A DNA stretch of 52,313 bases from an uncultured Synechococcaceae cyanobacterium. Lineage in GTDB: Bacteria > Cyanobacteriota > Cyanobacteriia > PCC-6307 > Cyanobiaceae. The notes beneath the pieces are model-generated. The model did not search any database. It saw only the letters and a program-made list of their open reading frames with translations, and was not told where the DNA came from. The position numbers and the translations under genes were made by a program. How positions within the stretch are numbered: position 1 is the first letter of the stretch; every line of letters begins with the position of its first letter. The stretch covers positions 1 to 52,313 of the forward strand of contig CACHDC010000006.1 in NCBI GenBank assembly GCA_902578445.1, read 5' to 3'. Shown piece by piece: positions 1 through 7,610 of this stretch.

Positions 1-199
1 TTGAAGAATCGAAAGAGTGATGAAGTTAACAAGTTGTTTTTTATCCATACATATTTTCTAAATCCCTATTGTTAAATCATATTTAAATTTTGATTAAGCT
101 AAGAAATAACAACAAATATCTATTTTAGAAATTTAAGCCATTTAAAAAAAATTTATTTTTTAATTAATCATTACTTAATCCAAGAAACCTAAATTTTTA

Positions 200-472
200 A
201 TGTATAAAAATATTGAAATGTCTTTAAAAAACTTATCTTCACAAAGGAATAACCCAAAAAAAATCGGCACAGAATTTTCAAGAAATTTTTATAAAGGAAG
301 CTTTGAGAATAAAGATAAATTTTTCTTAAATTATTCAGAATTTATTGAGAATTACAATAACTCCCTAAAATCACCTCAATCAAGGAGACTATACAAAACA
401 TTAGAGAATGAAGTCTATCCAAACACAATCATCGTCCAAGAAATTTTACCTGTAGATAAAATTTCTATTTGA
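200..472 (+). CDS. Hypothetical protein, 90 aa
   Basis: Not recognised. A basic, Asn- and Lys-rich soluble protein with no signal peptide or membrane segment. A second in-frame ATG at residue 7 (MSLKNL) is an equally possible start. It lies left of the first tRNA-Pro fragment, so it may be cargo of another element that extends off the window. Confidence 0.5.
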   Translation: MYKNIEMSLKNLSSQRNNPKKIGTEFSRNFYKGSFENKDKFFLNYSEFIENYNNSLKSPQSRRLYKTLENEVYPNTIIVQEILPVDKISI

Positions 473-655
473 AATCCTTTCACTTAAGAACTACTTTTTA
501 AGATTTTTTACCTACACTCAATAAAAAACATTTTCCTGGGGGGACTAGATCTTAAAAAACTACTTGATTTTTAATTGTTTCCCAAGTGAAGAACAACAAG
601 ATTCAATAATAAAAACTATAAAAACAAATTACAAATTAAATAATTAGAAGATTTT

Positions 656-898
656 TTGAGTGAGAGGCTTGCATTATCAGAAAATAAAGGGAATATAAAG
701 AAAATGATAATTCCAATGGAATCAATTAAAAAACCAAAAAGAATTATTAAGAAACAGCTTAAAAATGTTAATAAAGCAATTATTGAAATTGCAGAAATGA
801 AATTTGTAAATATTGAAGAAAAAGAAGAAAAATTAGATGCGCTTGTTTTTTTAAAGAATCAAATATTGAGGAAGGCGGAGAAGTTAGAAATTAAATAA
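656..898 (+). CDS. Hypothetical basic protein, up to 80 aa
   Basis: The longest reading starts at TTG. In-frame ATGs at 704 and 716 are likelier starts and give about 60-65 aa. The C-terminus (EEKLDALVFLKNQIL) is almost identical to the 28-aa peptide encoded at 14737-14823 on the other strand, so the family occurs at least twice in the island. Function unknown; the sequence looks like a charged helix. Confidence 0.5.
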   Translation: MSERLALSENKGNIKKMIIPMESIKKPKRIIKKQLKNVNKAIIEIAEMKFVNIEEKEEKLDALVFLKNQILRKAEKLEIK

Positions 899-990
899 CT
901 AAATAATTGTAGATATTGAATCTTTATTTTTTTGTATAAGCTACATTCTTAAAGAAATCGCAATAAGCCATCCTAGTGCTGTCCTATTTT

Positions 991-1006
991 CTACGGAAAT
1001 CCGTGG
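991..1006. repeat. Inverted repeat left of tRNA fragment A
   Basis: ACGGA and TCCGT form a short inverted repeat (993-1004) about 105 bp before the first tRNA-Pro fragment. It occupies the place where other units carry end repeats, so it may be the right end of a further unit. Otherwise 899-1109 shows no gene. Confidence 0.3.
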
Positions 1007-1109
1007 AATTACAACCTATATATGCCAAAGTGTGCAGTCTCGTGGAGTCTTATTCAGAGTATAACTTCAGATATAGCTTAAATCCCTTTATCTCACTAGA
1101 GGGGACTTA

Positions 1110-1156
1110 GTGTTTTGGGAGCAATAGGTCGCAGGTTCGAATCCTGTCGCCCCGAC
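1110..1156 (+). repeat. tRNA-Pro 3' fragment A (att remnant)
   Basis: Matches the intact tRNA-Pro(UGG) at 16421 from the anticodon stem to the 3' end, with two substitutions (GTGTTTT for GTGCTTT, and CAATAGG for CACTAGG). No 5' half precedes it. It is followed by the same spacer and hairpin terminator as the intact gene. Interpreted as an attachment-site remnant. Confidence 0.85.
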
Positions 1157-1178
1157 TCTTAAAAACCAAGTCATACTA

Positions 1179-1203
1179 GCGAGTTCCCCAGACTCGCTTT
1201 TTT
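1179..1203 (+). terminator. Rho-independent terminator copied with fragment A
   Basis: Perfect stem GCGAGT/ACTCGC with a 7-nt loop, followed by six T. The same hairpin follows most tRNA-Pro fragments and the intact tRNA, so it appears to travel with the tRNA 3' half. Confidence 0.8.
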
Positions 1204-1214
1204 ATTGGGAAATC

Positions 1215-1250
1215 TGACGGCAGCAATAGCCGTCAAATTGCCGTCAAATT
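1215..1250. repeat. Phased end repeats, left end of unit 1
   Basis: An inverted TGACGGC (1215-1221) is followed by two direct GCCGTCAAATT copies at 1229 and 1240, exactly 11 bp apart. The same pair recurs at 2423-2444 at the far end of the unit. Likely arm-type or accessory-factor sites for recombination (inference). Confidence 0.7.
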
Positions 1251-1257
1251 AAAATCA

Positions 1258-2430
1258 TCATCTACAATTTGGTCCATAATATAAAAAACCCTCCATAAGG
1301 GGAGAATCATCATAATGATATTTGTCATAGAGTTTATAATCCAACTCTTTTGAAGCTCTATAAACCTTTCTAAAATCCCTGCAAGTATTCTTTCTTCTAC
1401 TTTTTTTAGTCCAAGAATATGCAGAACCTCTCCAGTAATATCCTGCAATCTTAATGTATGTGATATCGAATGCTTTTGCTGGATCTTTGAGATTTTCTAC
1501 TTCATCAATAGTTGGAGCATATTCAAGATAAGAAGTGAAATCATCTATTGAGAGTTTCTTATAATCTAAGGCTTTTTGTTCGTTTTCATCCTCCATATAT
1601 TCATTTTCATAATGAAGAGCCAGATCAAGATATAAATTGCCTCTATTAGCTAAAATATTTTGTCTATAACCAAATGGATATAACCTTGAATAAAGAGGGT
1701 TTATCTGATCCGTATAAAGTTTTAGGCTTCTTGAATAATCATCAATAGAAGCTTCATAATATGTTCTTTTTATTTTATGCCTTGTTTCTTGAAAATTATC
1801 ATGGCCAATCTCATAATTTATATGTCCTCTCCAAAAGTAGGCTAATGAATTTTTTGGATCAAGTTTTATTGCCTTGTTTAAATCCTGAAGTGCATCTTCA
1901 TGCTTAGATAAAGTTAAAGATTTTAAAAAACCTAGAGCCATATAGTATTGAGAGTTATTGTTATTAATTTCTACAGCTTTGTTTATATCAAATAAAGCTT
2001 CTTTGAATTCTTCAAATTCAACAGCATTTATTATTCCTCTTAGATAATAAGCTTCACTAAAATCTGGATTGATTCTTATTAAATCATTTAAATCACTTAG
2101 CGCCCCCAAAGTATTTTCTAATTCTAAATATCTTAATTTAGCTCTCGTTATTAAACTTTTTACATCATTTTTATCTTTAAGAAGTTTTTTATTTAAATTA
2201 TCCTCAGAAATTGATTGATCCAAAACATCATTACCTATACCTTTTTGGGTTGGAGCATTATTTTTTTTTGTACTCATTTCCTGAATGCAACCAGAAAAAT
2301 CTTTTGCTTTCAGACAAAATTCAGCAATTTCCTTATCGATAGAGGCTTCTAGACTCGAAAAAGGAATTAGCAAAAAAGGAAGAATTAAAACCCTCCTTAA
2401 GATTTTTTTCTTAAAAATTAATGCCGTCAA
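1258..2430 (-). CDS. Secreted TPR-repeat protein
   Basis: 390 aa with an N-terminal basic stretch and hydrophobic segment (VLILPFLLIPFSSLEAS) like a Sec signal peptide. Several tetratricopeptide repeats follow at about residues 70-190, with consensus positions such as NPDFSEAYYLRG and DPKNSLAYFWRG. The C-terminal third is less regular. It is probably a periplasmic or lumenal scaffold. The only start near the signal peptide is TTG, lying inside the end repeats at 2423-2444, so the start may have been made or lost at a recombination junction. It is the sole cargo of the unit between fragments A and B. Confidence 0.75.
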   Translation of the reverse strand: MTALIFKKKILRRVLILPFLLIPFSSLEASIDKEIAEFCLKAKDFSGCIQEMSTKKNNAPTQKGIGNDVLDQSISEDNLNKKLLKDKNDVKSLITRAKLRYLELENTLGALSDLNDLIRINPDFSEAYYLRGIINAVEFEEFKEALFDINKAVEINNNNSQYYMALGFLKSLTLSKHEDALQDLNKAIKLDPKNSLAYFWRGHINYEIGHDNFQETRHKIKRTYYEASIDDYSRSLKLYTDQINPLYSRLYPFGYRQNILANRGNLYLDLALHYENEYMEDENEQKALDYKKLSIDDFTSYLEYAPTIDEVENLKDPAKAFDITYIKIAGYYWRGSAYSWTKKSRRKNTCRDFRKVYRASKELDYKLYDKYHYDDSPLMEGFLYYGPNCR

Positions 2431-2444
2431 ATCGCCGTCAAATT
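2423..2444. repeat. Phased end repeats, right end of unit 1
   Basis: Two direct copies, GCCGTCAAATC at 2423 and GCCGTCAAATT at 2434, 11 bp apart. They match the left-end pair at 1229-1250 and lie 85 bp before fragment B. Confidence 0.7.
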
Positions 2445-2528
2445 ATTAGTTTAGATATTATATTGTTTTTTAATTTAAATCAAATGCGTTTTATAACCTA
2501 TAGAGCCAGTGCTTCATTATCATTTTAA

Positions 2529-2576
2529 GTGCTTTGGGAGCACTAGGTCGCAGGTTCGAATCCTGTCGCCCCGACT
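2529..2576 (+). repeat. tRNA-Pro 3' fragment B (att remnant)
   Basis: Identical to the intact tRNA from GTGCTTTGGGAGCAC to the 3' end, with no 5' half. It is followed by the shared spacer (aaaaccaagt) and the terminator. Confidence 0.85.
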
Positions 2577-2597
2577 CTTAAAAACCAAGTTATACTA

Positions 2598-2622
2598 GCG
2601 AGTCTCCCAACTCGCTTTTTTA
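2598..2622 (+). terminator. Rho-independent terminator copied with fragment B
   Basis: Stem GCGAGT/ACTCGC, loop CTCCCA, then a T tract. Same architecture as after fragments A, C and D. Confidence 0.8.
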
Positions 2623-2647
2623 TTGCTTACTGTCTCAAATTGAGAAA

Positions 2648-2667
2648 GGGGAGCTCTAGGGGGAGCT
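2648..2667. repeat. Phased end repeats, left end of unit 2
   Basis: Two GGGGAGCT copies about 12 bp apart, matching the pair at 4462-4483. The region 2668-2830 has no visible gene. Its start (GATGTACTTTGATGTA) resembles the start of the units at 17590 and 21470. Confidence 0.6.
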
Positions 2668-2830
2668 CATAGGATGTACTTTGATGTAGTTTGTGCCTTT
2701 GAACTACCTACAAACAAACCTCTAGATAGAACTTAAATAGCGCTTTTTATTCAAACCCTGAACCTTAATTGATAATTTATTTTTAGTTAATAAGAGATCC
2801 TTTTCTTTTTCCACTCAAGCTGACTAGTAT

Positions 2831-3856
2831 CTAAATCAATATTTTTAGTGTGCCCCCTTTGAAGTAATCGGAACCGTGTTCAGGGACATCACTCCCTTTA
2901 GTAGTAATTTCTTTCAACATCCAATCTGCTGCTTCTTGATGAGAAGATGCATTAAGACAAGCGAATACATGAACTCTCTGCCAACAATTAAAATCGTCTT
3001 CCCAATAAATCATGAAGAGTAAATGACTAGTTTCTATAACTTCGGTACCTTCATATGTAATATCTTCACTATTCTTGTATTCTTTAATCTTTTTATATGG
3101 TTGCCATGTAAATTCACAAACATAATAATGTTCTTTTTTTATATTTTCATTTGGTGTACGCTTTTTATTTTTCAAAAAAGTTGCCACTTCAATAGTGTCG
3201 GCAGGGTTGGTACTTTCTAATTTAAAATGTTCATTAGCAAATGAAATATTATAATCACCGTCTTTTTCTTTTGGTCTTTCTTGCTTATATAAAAAGCTGA
3301 AGGCACTAAAATAAGCATCTTCAATACAGTAAAACCTTTTTATTTGAGAAGTTTCTTTTCCTATATCTAAAAACTGTTTCTTTTCAGGTTGAAATTCTTC
3401 TTCAGTTTTTATGACCTGATCTTTTTTCACATTAAGATCTGGATCCACCTCATTAAGACCTGGATAAATCCCACTTCGAATAGCCGAATCAGGAGTTGGA
3501 ACAATGCACAAGGAAAGACTAGTTATTTTTCCCTCATCTACAGAAGCATATGCAACTCCAAGTAGATTAGACTTATCTCCTTGAGCCATGATAAGGCAAT
3601 CGGTATGTCCATAGGCTGGGCATACGCCTAATTCTGCGTAAACAGAACTTTTAGTTTTTTTTATTGTTTCAAGTTTTGGTCTGATATATTCAATGAACTC
3701 ATATTTTGAGTTCATATTGGTTAAGACTTTTTGTGAGGAGTATGTGAAATCTTCTGACAAAAACGATTCAAACTCAGACGAATCAAGAGAGTGCATCATT
3801 CTCGCATAGATGCTCAAAGCTTCCTTTTCAGTTAGTTGAGAAGTTTCTTTTGCCAT
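2831..3856 (-). CDS. NTF2/SnoaL-like domain protein, 341 aa
   Basis: The first about 130 residues (EALSIYARMMHSLDSSEFESFLSEDFTY and onward) have the pattern of a cystatin-like NTF2/SnoaL fold. The C-terminal about 200 residues are not recognised; they are rich in aromatic and charged residues and contain one conserved-looking Trp-Gln-Pro-Tyr stretch. No signal peptide. Enzymatic role unknown; this fold is also used for ligand binding. It is cargo of the unit between fragments B and C. Upstream (3901-3917) is a copy of the dispersed TTTAGATCGACTGTCAA motif. Confidence 0.6.
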   Translation of the reverse strand: MAKETSQLTEKEALSIYARMMHSLDSSEFESFLSEDFTYSSQKVLTNMNSKYEFIEYIRPKLETIKKTKSSVYAELGVCPAYGHTDCLIMAQGDKSNLLGVAYASVDEGKITSLSLCIVPTPDSAIRSGIYPGLNEVDPDLNVKKDQVIKTEEEFQPEKKQFLDIGKETSQIKRFYCIEDAYFSAFSFLYKQERPKEKDGDYNISFANEHFKLESTNPADTIEVATFLKNKKRTPNENIKKEHYYVCEFTWQPYKKIKEYKNSEDITYEGTEVIETSHLLFMIYWEDDFNCWQRVHVFACLNASSHQEAADWMLKEITTKGSDVPEHGSDYFKGGTLKILI

Positions 3857-3900
3857 TAATCAAAAATAAACCTATAAAAAATAAGGTTTTATCTATAAAG

Positions 3901-3917
3901 TTTAGATCGACTGTCAA
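3901..3917. promoter_or_regulatory. Copy of dispersed TTTAGATCGACTGTCAA motif
   Basis: On the minus strand it reads TTGACAGTCGATCTAAA, 45 bp upstream of the NTF2-like gene start. See the matching finding for other copies. Promoter role is inference. Confidence 0.35.
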
Positions 3918-4005
3918 AAAAAGATCAAAGAAATCAAAGGAAACAATTTCCACAACGAATTAGCAGTTATATTTATGAGAGAGCTTTTAGATCTAGATAA
4001 GGAAT

Positions 4006-4395
4006 ATGACTTTTTTAATTGCAGCTGTGATTGTATTAATTATATTTTGTATTGCTTTAAGGCTTAATAATAAACCAGAGAATGTTGCGAAAAGGAGAGA
4101 GCAAAAAAGATTAATGAAAGAAAAAAAAATAAGACGAGAAAATGAAAAAGCTTTACTTTCAATCACTGAAGAATTTCTAAGCAATCCTGAAAATAGAGGA
4201 GAACCTGTGGATTATGAATTTAGATGTATGAGGAACCCTTATTTTAATATAGAATCTGATGAATATTTTGAGTTACATATGAAAAGATTAGAAAAAAGGG
4301 GCGTATCACAATATCAAGGGAAGGAATACCACAAGGATAAGAAAGGAGGAATTTATACACTTTCTGATGATGGGACAAGAAACTATAAAAAATAG
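4006..4395 (+). CDS. Single-pass membrane protein, 129 aa
   Basis: An N-terminal membrane helix (about residues 3-19) is followed by a highly charged helical region and a small C-terminal domain. The C-terminal motif Y-x-G-x-x-x-H...GGIYTLSDDG resembles the end of the membrane protein at 44877-45167 (YKG...KIYYLSEEGD), suggesting a small family. Function unknown. It sits at the right end of unit 2. Confidence 0.65.
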   Translation: MTFLIAAVIVLIIFCIALRLNNKPENVAKRREQKRLMKEKKIRRENEKALLSITEEFLSNPENRGEPVDYEFRCMRNPYFNIESDEYFELHMKRLEKRGVSQYQGKEYHKDKKGGIYTLSDDGTRNYKK

Positions 4396-4446
4396 TTTTT
4401 CCACTTTCCTAAAAAATTATCAAATCACCGACCTAGCTAACATAGG

Positions 4447-4483
4447 GCACTAGGTCGCTCAGGGGGGAGCTATAGGGGGAGCT
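4447..4483. repeat. Right end of unit 2: short tRNA core plus repeats
   Basis: GCACTAGGTCGC (12 nt, identical to the tRNA anticodon-stem 3' strand and variable region) is followed at once by two GGGGAGCT-type repeats about 12 bp apart. These repeats match those at the left end of the same unit (2648-2667). Confidence 0.6.
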
Positions 4484-4610
4484 GAGACTATATATCTTGT
4501 ATGTAGAACTATATACTTTGTACATTATTGAGTCTCAAACTCGTTCCACCCACTTAATTACAACCTAGTCATAGCTTAGTTTTATTCGATATTCTTAAAT
4601 GATAGATCGA

Positions 4611-4656
4611 GTGCTTTGGGAGCACTAGGTCGCAGGTTCGAATCCTGTCGCCCCGA
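4611..4656 (+). repeat. tRNA-Pro 3' fragment C (att remnant)
   Basis: Identical to the intact tRNA from GTGCTTTGGGAGCAC to the 3' end, with no 5' half. Preceded by about 125 bp without features after the unit 2 end repeats. Confidence 0.85.
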
Positions 4657-4680
4657 CCATTTAAAAACCAAGTCATACAA

Positions 4681-4705
4681 GAGAGTTTCCCAGACTCTCT
4701 TTTTT
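4681..4705 (+). terminator. Rho-independent terminator copied with fragment C
   Basis: Perfect stem GAGAGT/ACTCTC, 7-nt loop TTCCCAG, six T. It differs from the other copies by a compensated base pair, so pairing has been kept. Confidence 0.8.
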
Positions 4706-4733
4706 ATTGCCTACTATAAGAAAAATAAGACTT

Positions 4734-4790
4734 AGCGATTAAATAGCGATTATTTGCTATACCTTGCATAACCTTGCCCCCTTAATCGCT
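4734..4790. repeat. Phased end repeats, left end of unit 3
   Basis: AGCGATT at 4734 and 4745 (11 bp apart) with the inverted copy AATCGCT at 4784. The same direct pair recurs at 5710-5731. Confidence 0.65.
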
Positions 4791-4805
4791 TTTAATCAAA
4801 ACTAT

Positions 4806-4976
4806 TTAGTAATGAAAAAAAGGTACTTCCTCTACTTGTTTTGGAGAATAGTCACATATACCAAACTGCATACATTCCATTTGGTCATCACTTAATTTTC
4901 TTTCAAATGAAATCGCATCAATAAAAGAATTAAAAGCATTTTGGAACTTATGTTTAATAGGATTTCCGCAAGTCAT
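4806..4976 (-). CDS. Hypothetical small protein, 56 aa
   Basis: Begins MTCGNPIKHKF and ends QVEEVPFFHY. A strong Shine-Dalgarno AAAGGAGG precedes the ATG, unusual among these genes, and supports translation. Three Cys residues (3, 35, 41); no membrane segment. Not recognised. Confidence 0.65.
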   Translation of the reverse strand: MTCGNPIKHKFQNAFNSFIDAISFERKLSDDQMECMQFGICDYSPKQVEEVPFFHY

Positions 4977-5164
4977 AATTAACCTCCTTTGATCTAGTAG
5001 TTATTTAGTATCACTTATTCTTAAAATCAAGAGTGCAAATACTTAAGGAAAAAATATCAATTAATCGGTTTTTAATATTTCACTATTTTCATAAAGAGTA
5101 TTTTTGCTCTAGGAAATTTAAATCATTGCATTTAATTTAGTTCCACTAATTGAGGTTTAACTTC

Positions 5165-5272
5165 ATGAGCACTTACAAAACGAAATACTTCAAAAATACC
5201 AAGAAGATCGATAACACACTTTGGTTAGACAAATTGATTAATCAACTCGAGAAAAAAGCAAAAGGAGTTTAA
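5165..5272 (+). CDS. Micropeptide, 35 aa, WLD-x-LINQ family
   Basis: Begins MSTYKTKYFK. The core TLWLDKLINQLEKKAK matches the peptides at 29290-29433 (TEWLDELINQIEDMKN) and 12784-12921 (TEWIDKLIKNIEDMKN), so this is a real three-member family of amphipathic helices. Two bases separate it from the next gene, consistent with an operon. Confidence 0.6.
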   Translation: MSTYKTKYFKNTKKIDNTLWLDKLINQLEKKAKGV

Positions 5273-5274
5273 TT

Positions 5275-5445
5275 ATGAATACGTTCAGAAATAAACAATT
5301 CAAAAACGAATTAGATCCTAAGTATGCGTTTTATGATTGTCTCCGTAGTTGTGAAATTAAAAGTTCTTCTGAAAAAACTTTAGAAGAATGTGTAGACAGT
5401 TGTGATTGGGAACCCTTGTCAGATGATTTAGATTCCCAAAAATAA
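5275..5445 (+). CDS. Small twin CX3C protein, 56 aa
   Basis: Two CxxxC motifs (CLRSC at residues 22-26, CVDSC at 39-43) in helix-prone sequence give a twin CX3C pattern like a disulfide-stapled or metal-binding helical hairpin. A paralogue with the same layout is at 28427-28594. No signal peptide. Function unknown. Confidence 0.65.
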   Translation: MNTFRNKQFKNELDPKYAFYDCLRSCEIKSSSEKTLEECVDSCDWEPLSDDLDSQK

Positions 5446-5514
5446 GAATTTAAACTCTATTCAATATTTATTATTTCGTTATAGAGTTTTTATAAACTTA
5501 AGGAGGGTAATCTT

Positions 5515-5673
5515 ATGACCAACCTCGCTATAGAGCTACTTGTATTAACTGTGGTTTTGATAAATTTCGGAGCAATTCTCACAGCTAATATTTATTCAAA
5601 ATCATTAGAAGAACATAAACGCAATAAATTATTTTGTAGTAAATCTTTTAGTAACCCTTATTGTATTATTTGA
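5515..5673 (+). CDS. Small membrane protein, 52 aa, unit-end gene
   Basis: One N-terminal transmembrane helix (LAIELLVLTVVLINFGAIL), then a basic tail ending in two Cys (LFCSKSFSNPYCII). Shine-Dalgarno AAGGAGGG. A near-identical gene is at 20989-21147, and upstream sequence is duplicated too, including an AAACTCTAT/ATAGAGTTT hairpin. In both places it is the last gene before the short tRNA core and end repeats. Confidence 0.7.
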   Translation: MTNLAIELLVLTVVLINFGAILTANIYSKSLEEHKRNKLFCSKSFSNPYCII

Positions 5674-5692
5674 TAAAAATTATTCCCTTTTA

Positions 5693-5731
5693 GCACTAGG
5701 TTTCAGCTCAGCGATTATTTAGCGATTATTT
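5693..5731. repeat. Right end of unit 3: short core plus repeats
   Basis: GCACTAGGT (5693-5701) is followed by AGCGATTATTT twice, 11 bp apart (5710, 5721), matching the left end at 4734. No 48-bp tRNA fragment follows, unlike the other units. 5732-5986 holds no gene I can support, only AT-rich sequence with short imperfect repeats (AAGCTAATTTAAG, AAGCCAAATTAAG). Confidence 0.55.
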
Positions 5732-5986
5732 GCATATCCATGCCATACATTGCTGCATACATGAGTGATATTAAGACTCAGCTAAATCCTAGTATTGCCA
5801 ACTAATAAGCTAATTTAAGCAAAAATAAGCCAAATTAAGAAAATTTAAGAGATTTATAGCGATTTAGAAGAGATTATGAAAAAACCTATTTTCTCAATGG
5901 ATCTAAGGTAAAATCCTAACACCTTTTTTAACTAAAATATATTAGTTGAATTTTTTTATGGATTACTATCACCAAATAGAAATCGA

Positions 5987-6091
5987 GTGGAAGAACGTAT
6001 TGATCAATTACCAAAATGGGTCCTTTCCAGAGTAAATGAGTGGGTGATTTCGTGCCCCAAATTCCTCCTAGGTAAAAGGCTGCATAGTTAG
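5987..6091 (+). pseudogene. Possible gene remnant, 34 codons
   Basis: A reading frame from GTG reads VEERIDQLPKWVLSRVNEWV and on to a stop at 6089. It stays open upstream to 5937 without an ATG. Composition looks protein-like, but no start or family could be assigned; it may be a decayed regulator near the excisionase-like ORF. Confidence 0.25.
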
Positions 6092-6145
6092 ACACACTTT
6101 TACAAATACTTGATCAGGTAAATGGACTAGAATAATTGCATAGCA

Positions 6146-6382
6146 GTGAATCTCACCAAATGTAAATTTTGCAAGATGAAACCAAAATCATTTCAGATCG
6201 AAGCTTACACTATCTCAGAAACTTCAAGAATACTAGGTTATAAAAGCACCAAAACACTCTACAGATTGCTTAATAGCAATGATATTGGTTTTCCAATTAA
6301 TAAAGGATCACTAATCATCATATACCTAGCAGTGAACGTTAGATGGATTATCATTACGTTCCTTATCCCAGTAATCAGCTAG
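6146..6382 (+). CDS. Truncated excisionase/MerR-like HTH protein
   Basis: Residues 17-45 (FQIEAYTISETSRILGYKSTKTLYRLLN) have the helix-turn-helix pattern of excisionase and MerR-like DNA-binding domains, as used by recombination directionality factors. The start may be GTG 6146 or ATG 6176. After about residue 50 the sequence turns hydrophobic and overlaps the 3' end of the gene on the other strand, so the original C-terminus is probably lost. A directionality factor would fit an integrase-bearing element. Confidence 0.45.
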   Translation: MNLTKCKFCKMKPKSFQIEAYTISETSRILGYKSTKTLYRLLNSNDIGFPINKGSLIIIYLAVNVRWIIITFLIPVIS

Positions 6383-6499
6383 GTCAGTTGATACTCCCTG
6401 TTCTTTCATTAAATCCTTAAGAGTTGAATAATCCTTTGCATTATCTAAATCTCTTGTATTTTTATCTTGTATTGCGAATGGTGATCTTTCTAATTTCAT
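6326..6499 (-). CDS. SPFAIQDKN family micropeptide, 57 aa
   Basis: Begins MKLERSPFAIQDKN. The paralogue at 27023-27187 shares RSPFAIQDKN-x-RDLDNAKDY. Charged and soluble, no known domain. It lies 11 bp after the 61-aa gene upstream, an arrangement kept at the second locus, so the two are a duplicated operon. Confidence 0.7.
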   Translation of the reverse strand: MKLERSPFAIQDKNTRDLDNAKDYSTLKDLMKEQGVSTDLADYWDKERNDNPSNVHC

Positions 6500-6510
6500 A
6501 ATTAATTACC

Positions 6511-6696
6511 TCAAAATTTTTGTTGGATTCTGGTTACAGAATTTGGATGGTCATGTACGTAAGAATTAAATTCTCTAGCAAGCATCAGGCAGTCATAGGC
6601 ATCGCGAGCGTAGAACCCTATTTGATGTGTACTATTTGATGAATCTTTGTAACTTAATAGATATTTTTTACAAGATCTGATTGGTGTTGAAGACAT
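6511..6696 (-). CDS. Conserved 61-aa protein
   Basis: Begins MSSTPIRSCKKYLLSY. It is about 80% identical by eye to the product of 26826-27011, with the shared block FYARDAYDCLMLAREFNSY. It may be a small alpha/beta domain. First gene of a duplicated two-gene operon, and its upstream region is conserved between the copies. Confidence 0.75.
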   Translation of the reverse strand: MSSTPIRSCKKYLLSYKDSSNSTHQIGFYARDAYDCLMLAREFNSYVHDHPNSVTRIQQKF

Positions 6697-6720
6697 TTAA
6701 ACTCATGACTGTTACTACTA

Positions 6721-6788
6721 CGTTCTAACTAGGCAGACTCATAAACTGACTAAAAGATATGTACGGTTTGAGGTACAGTTATTTACGG
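6721..6788 (-). promoter_or_regulatory. Conserved upstream element (AAACCGTACA type)
   Basis: Read on the minus strand it contains CCGTA, then AAACCGTACA, a TTTTAGTC block and GCCTAGTTAGAAC, ahead of the 61-aa gene. The same blocks in the same order are at 26735-26800 upstream of the paralogue, and part of them at 12972-13024. Likely promoter and operator. Confidence 0.55.
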
Positions 6789-6931
6789 ATAAAGGATCAA
6801 CAATTGAATTTCAATATGGATAAAATGCTAGGAATAGATCACAAAAGATCGAGAAAATTATATTTTAATTATCTAGTAAGTCTTATTTGAGACCTTTGTT
6901 GCCATTTAAAATTTCCATAGCTATAAAAATA

Positions 6932-6975
6932 AAGCGGGCTAAAGTCTGTAAACTCCACGAGGATTTAGTCCGCTT
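6932..6975. other. Long inverted repeat, possible RNA hairpin
   Basis: AAGCGGGCTAAA and TTTAGTCCGCTT can pair across a loop of about 20 nt. No T tract follows, so it is not a plain terminator. The rest of 6789-7031 shows no gene. Confidence 0.35.
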
Positions 6976-7031
6976 GCCTAAAGGTAATAAGTCCATTCTT
7001 TGTGAAGACTTGTCCCCATGACAGTACTACC

Positions 7032-7184
7032 ATGTCAACAAACAATAGGTACATAAAGGGATTTATAAAGACTATCCGTGGTCATGTGGACTTAAAGTGG
7101 GATATTGGACAAAAGATGGACGACAATACAGCGGTAAAACCAATTAAAAAGTTAAAAAAAAGGATAAAACTATTTAACGAGTAA
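7032..7184 (+). CDS. Doubtful small ORF, 50 aa
   Basis: Begins MSTNNRYIKGF; a GTG at 7002 would add ten residues. Another frame over the same DNA reads DYPWSCGLKVGYWTKDGRQYSG, which also looks protein-like. One of the two may be real, or the region may hold a frameshifted remnant. Confidence 0.25.
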   Translation: MSTNNRYIKGFIKTIRGHVDLKWDIGQKMDDNTAVKPIKKLKKRIKLFNE

Positions 7185-7203
7185 TTCAGAGGAAAACTTT
7201 AAT

Positions 7204-7419
7204 ATGAGTAAAGCTAGTGAATCAAGACTCACAGACTATTTAAGTAGATATCACAGACTAGGCAAAGCTGGCTTAGGTTTAATTTCAAAAGAATCAGATC
7301 CAAAAGATAAAAGGAGAACACATTTGAAACTAACCAGGAAAGGAAAGGATTTAATAGAAAAGTCTTTTAGTACCCTTTATGAAGACGTAAAGGATTATGA
7401 AATAGATTATGAGGAGTAA
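7204..7419 (+). CDS. MarR-like winged-helix fragment, 71 aa
   Basis: The stretch KAGLGLISKESDPKDKRRTHLKLTRKGKDLIEK follows the recognition-helix and wing consensus of MarR regulators (GLI..DPKDRR...LT.KG). The normal N-terminal dimerisation helices are missing; full MarR proteins are about 140 aa. It is either a truncated or a specialised short regulator. Its stop overlaps the next ATG (TAATG), so it heads a coupled operon with the ClpS-like gene. Confidence 0.6.
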   Translation: MSKASESRLTDYLSRYHRLGKAGLGLISKESDPKDKRRTHLKLTRKGKDLIEKSFSTLYEDVKDYEIDYEE

Positions 7420-7610
7420 TGAATACTTGCAACTCTATTAATTCCATAGCCCTTGGAAAACTTTTAAAGAAATATAATTTAACTCCCAAGAATAAGCAGA
7501 AAGTGATTTTATTAGCCCAACGGAAAACCGCAACATGGTCTGGTCTCAATAGACATGCAAGAAAACTAGAATTTAAACAGTCAGTAGCTAATCAACAGCA
7601 GCAACAGTAA
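7419..7610 (+). CDS. Hypothetical protein, 63 aa
   Basis: Basic protein ending in a short poly-Gln tract. Coupled on both sides by stop/start overlaps, which supports translation as part of the MarR-like/ClpS operon. No domain recognised. Confidence 0.55.
   Translation: MNTCNSINSIALGKLLKKYNLTPKNKQKVILLAQRKTATWSGLNRHARKLEFKQSVANQQQQQ

Noticed and set aside
3023-3220. 65-aa ORF on the plus strand
   Set aside because: Lies inside the NTF2-like gene on the other strand; Phe/Ile-rich antisense translation with no support.
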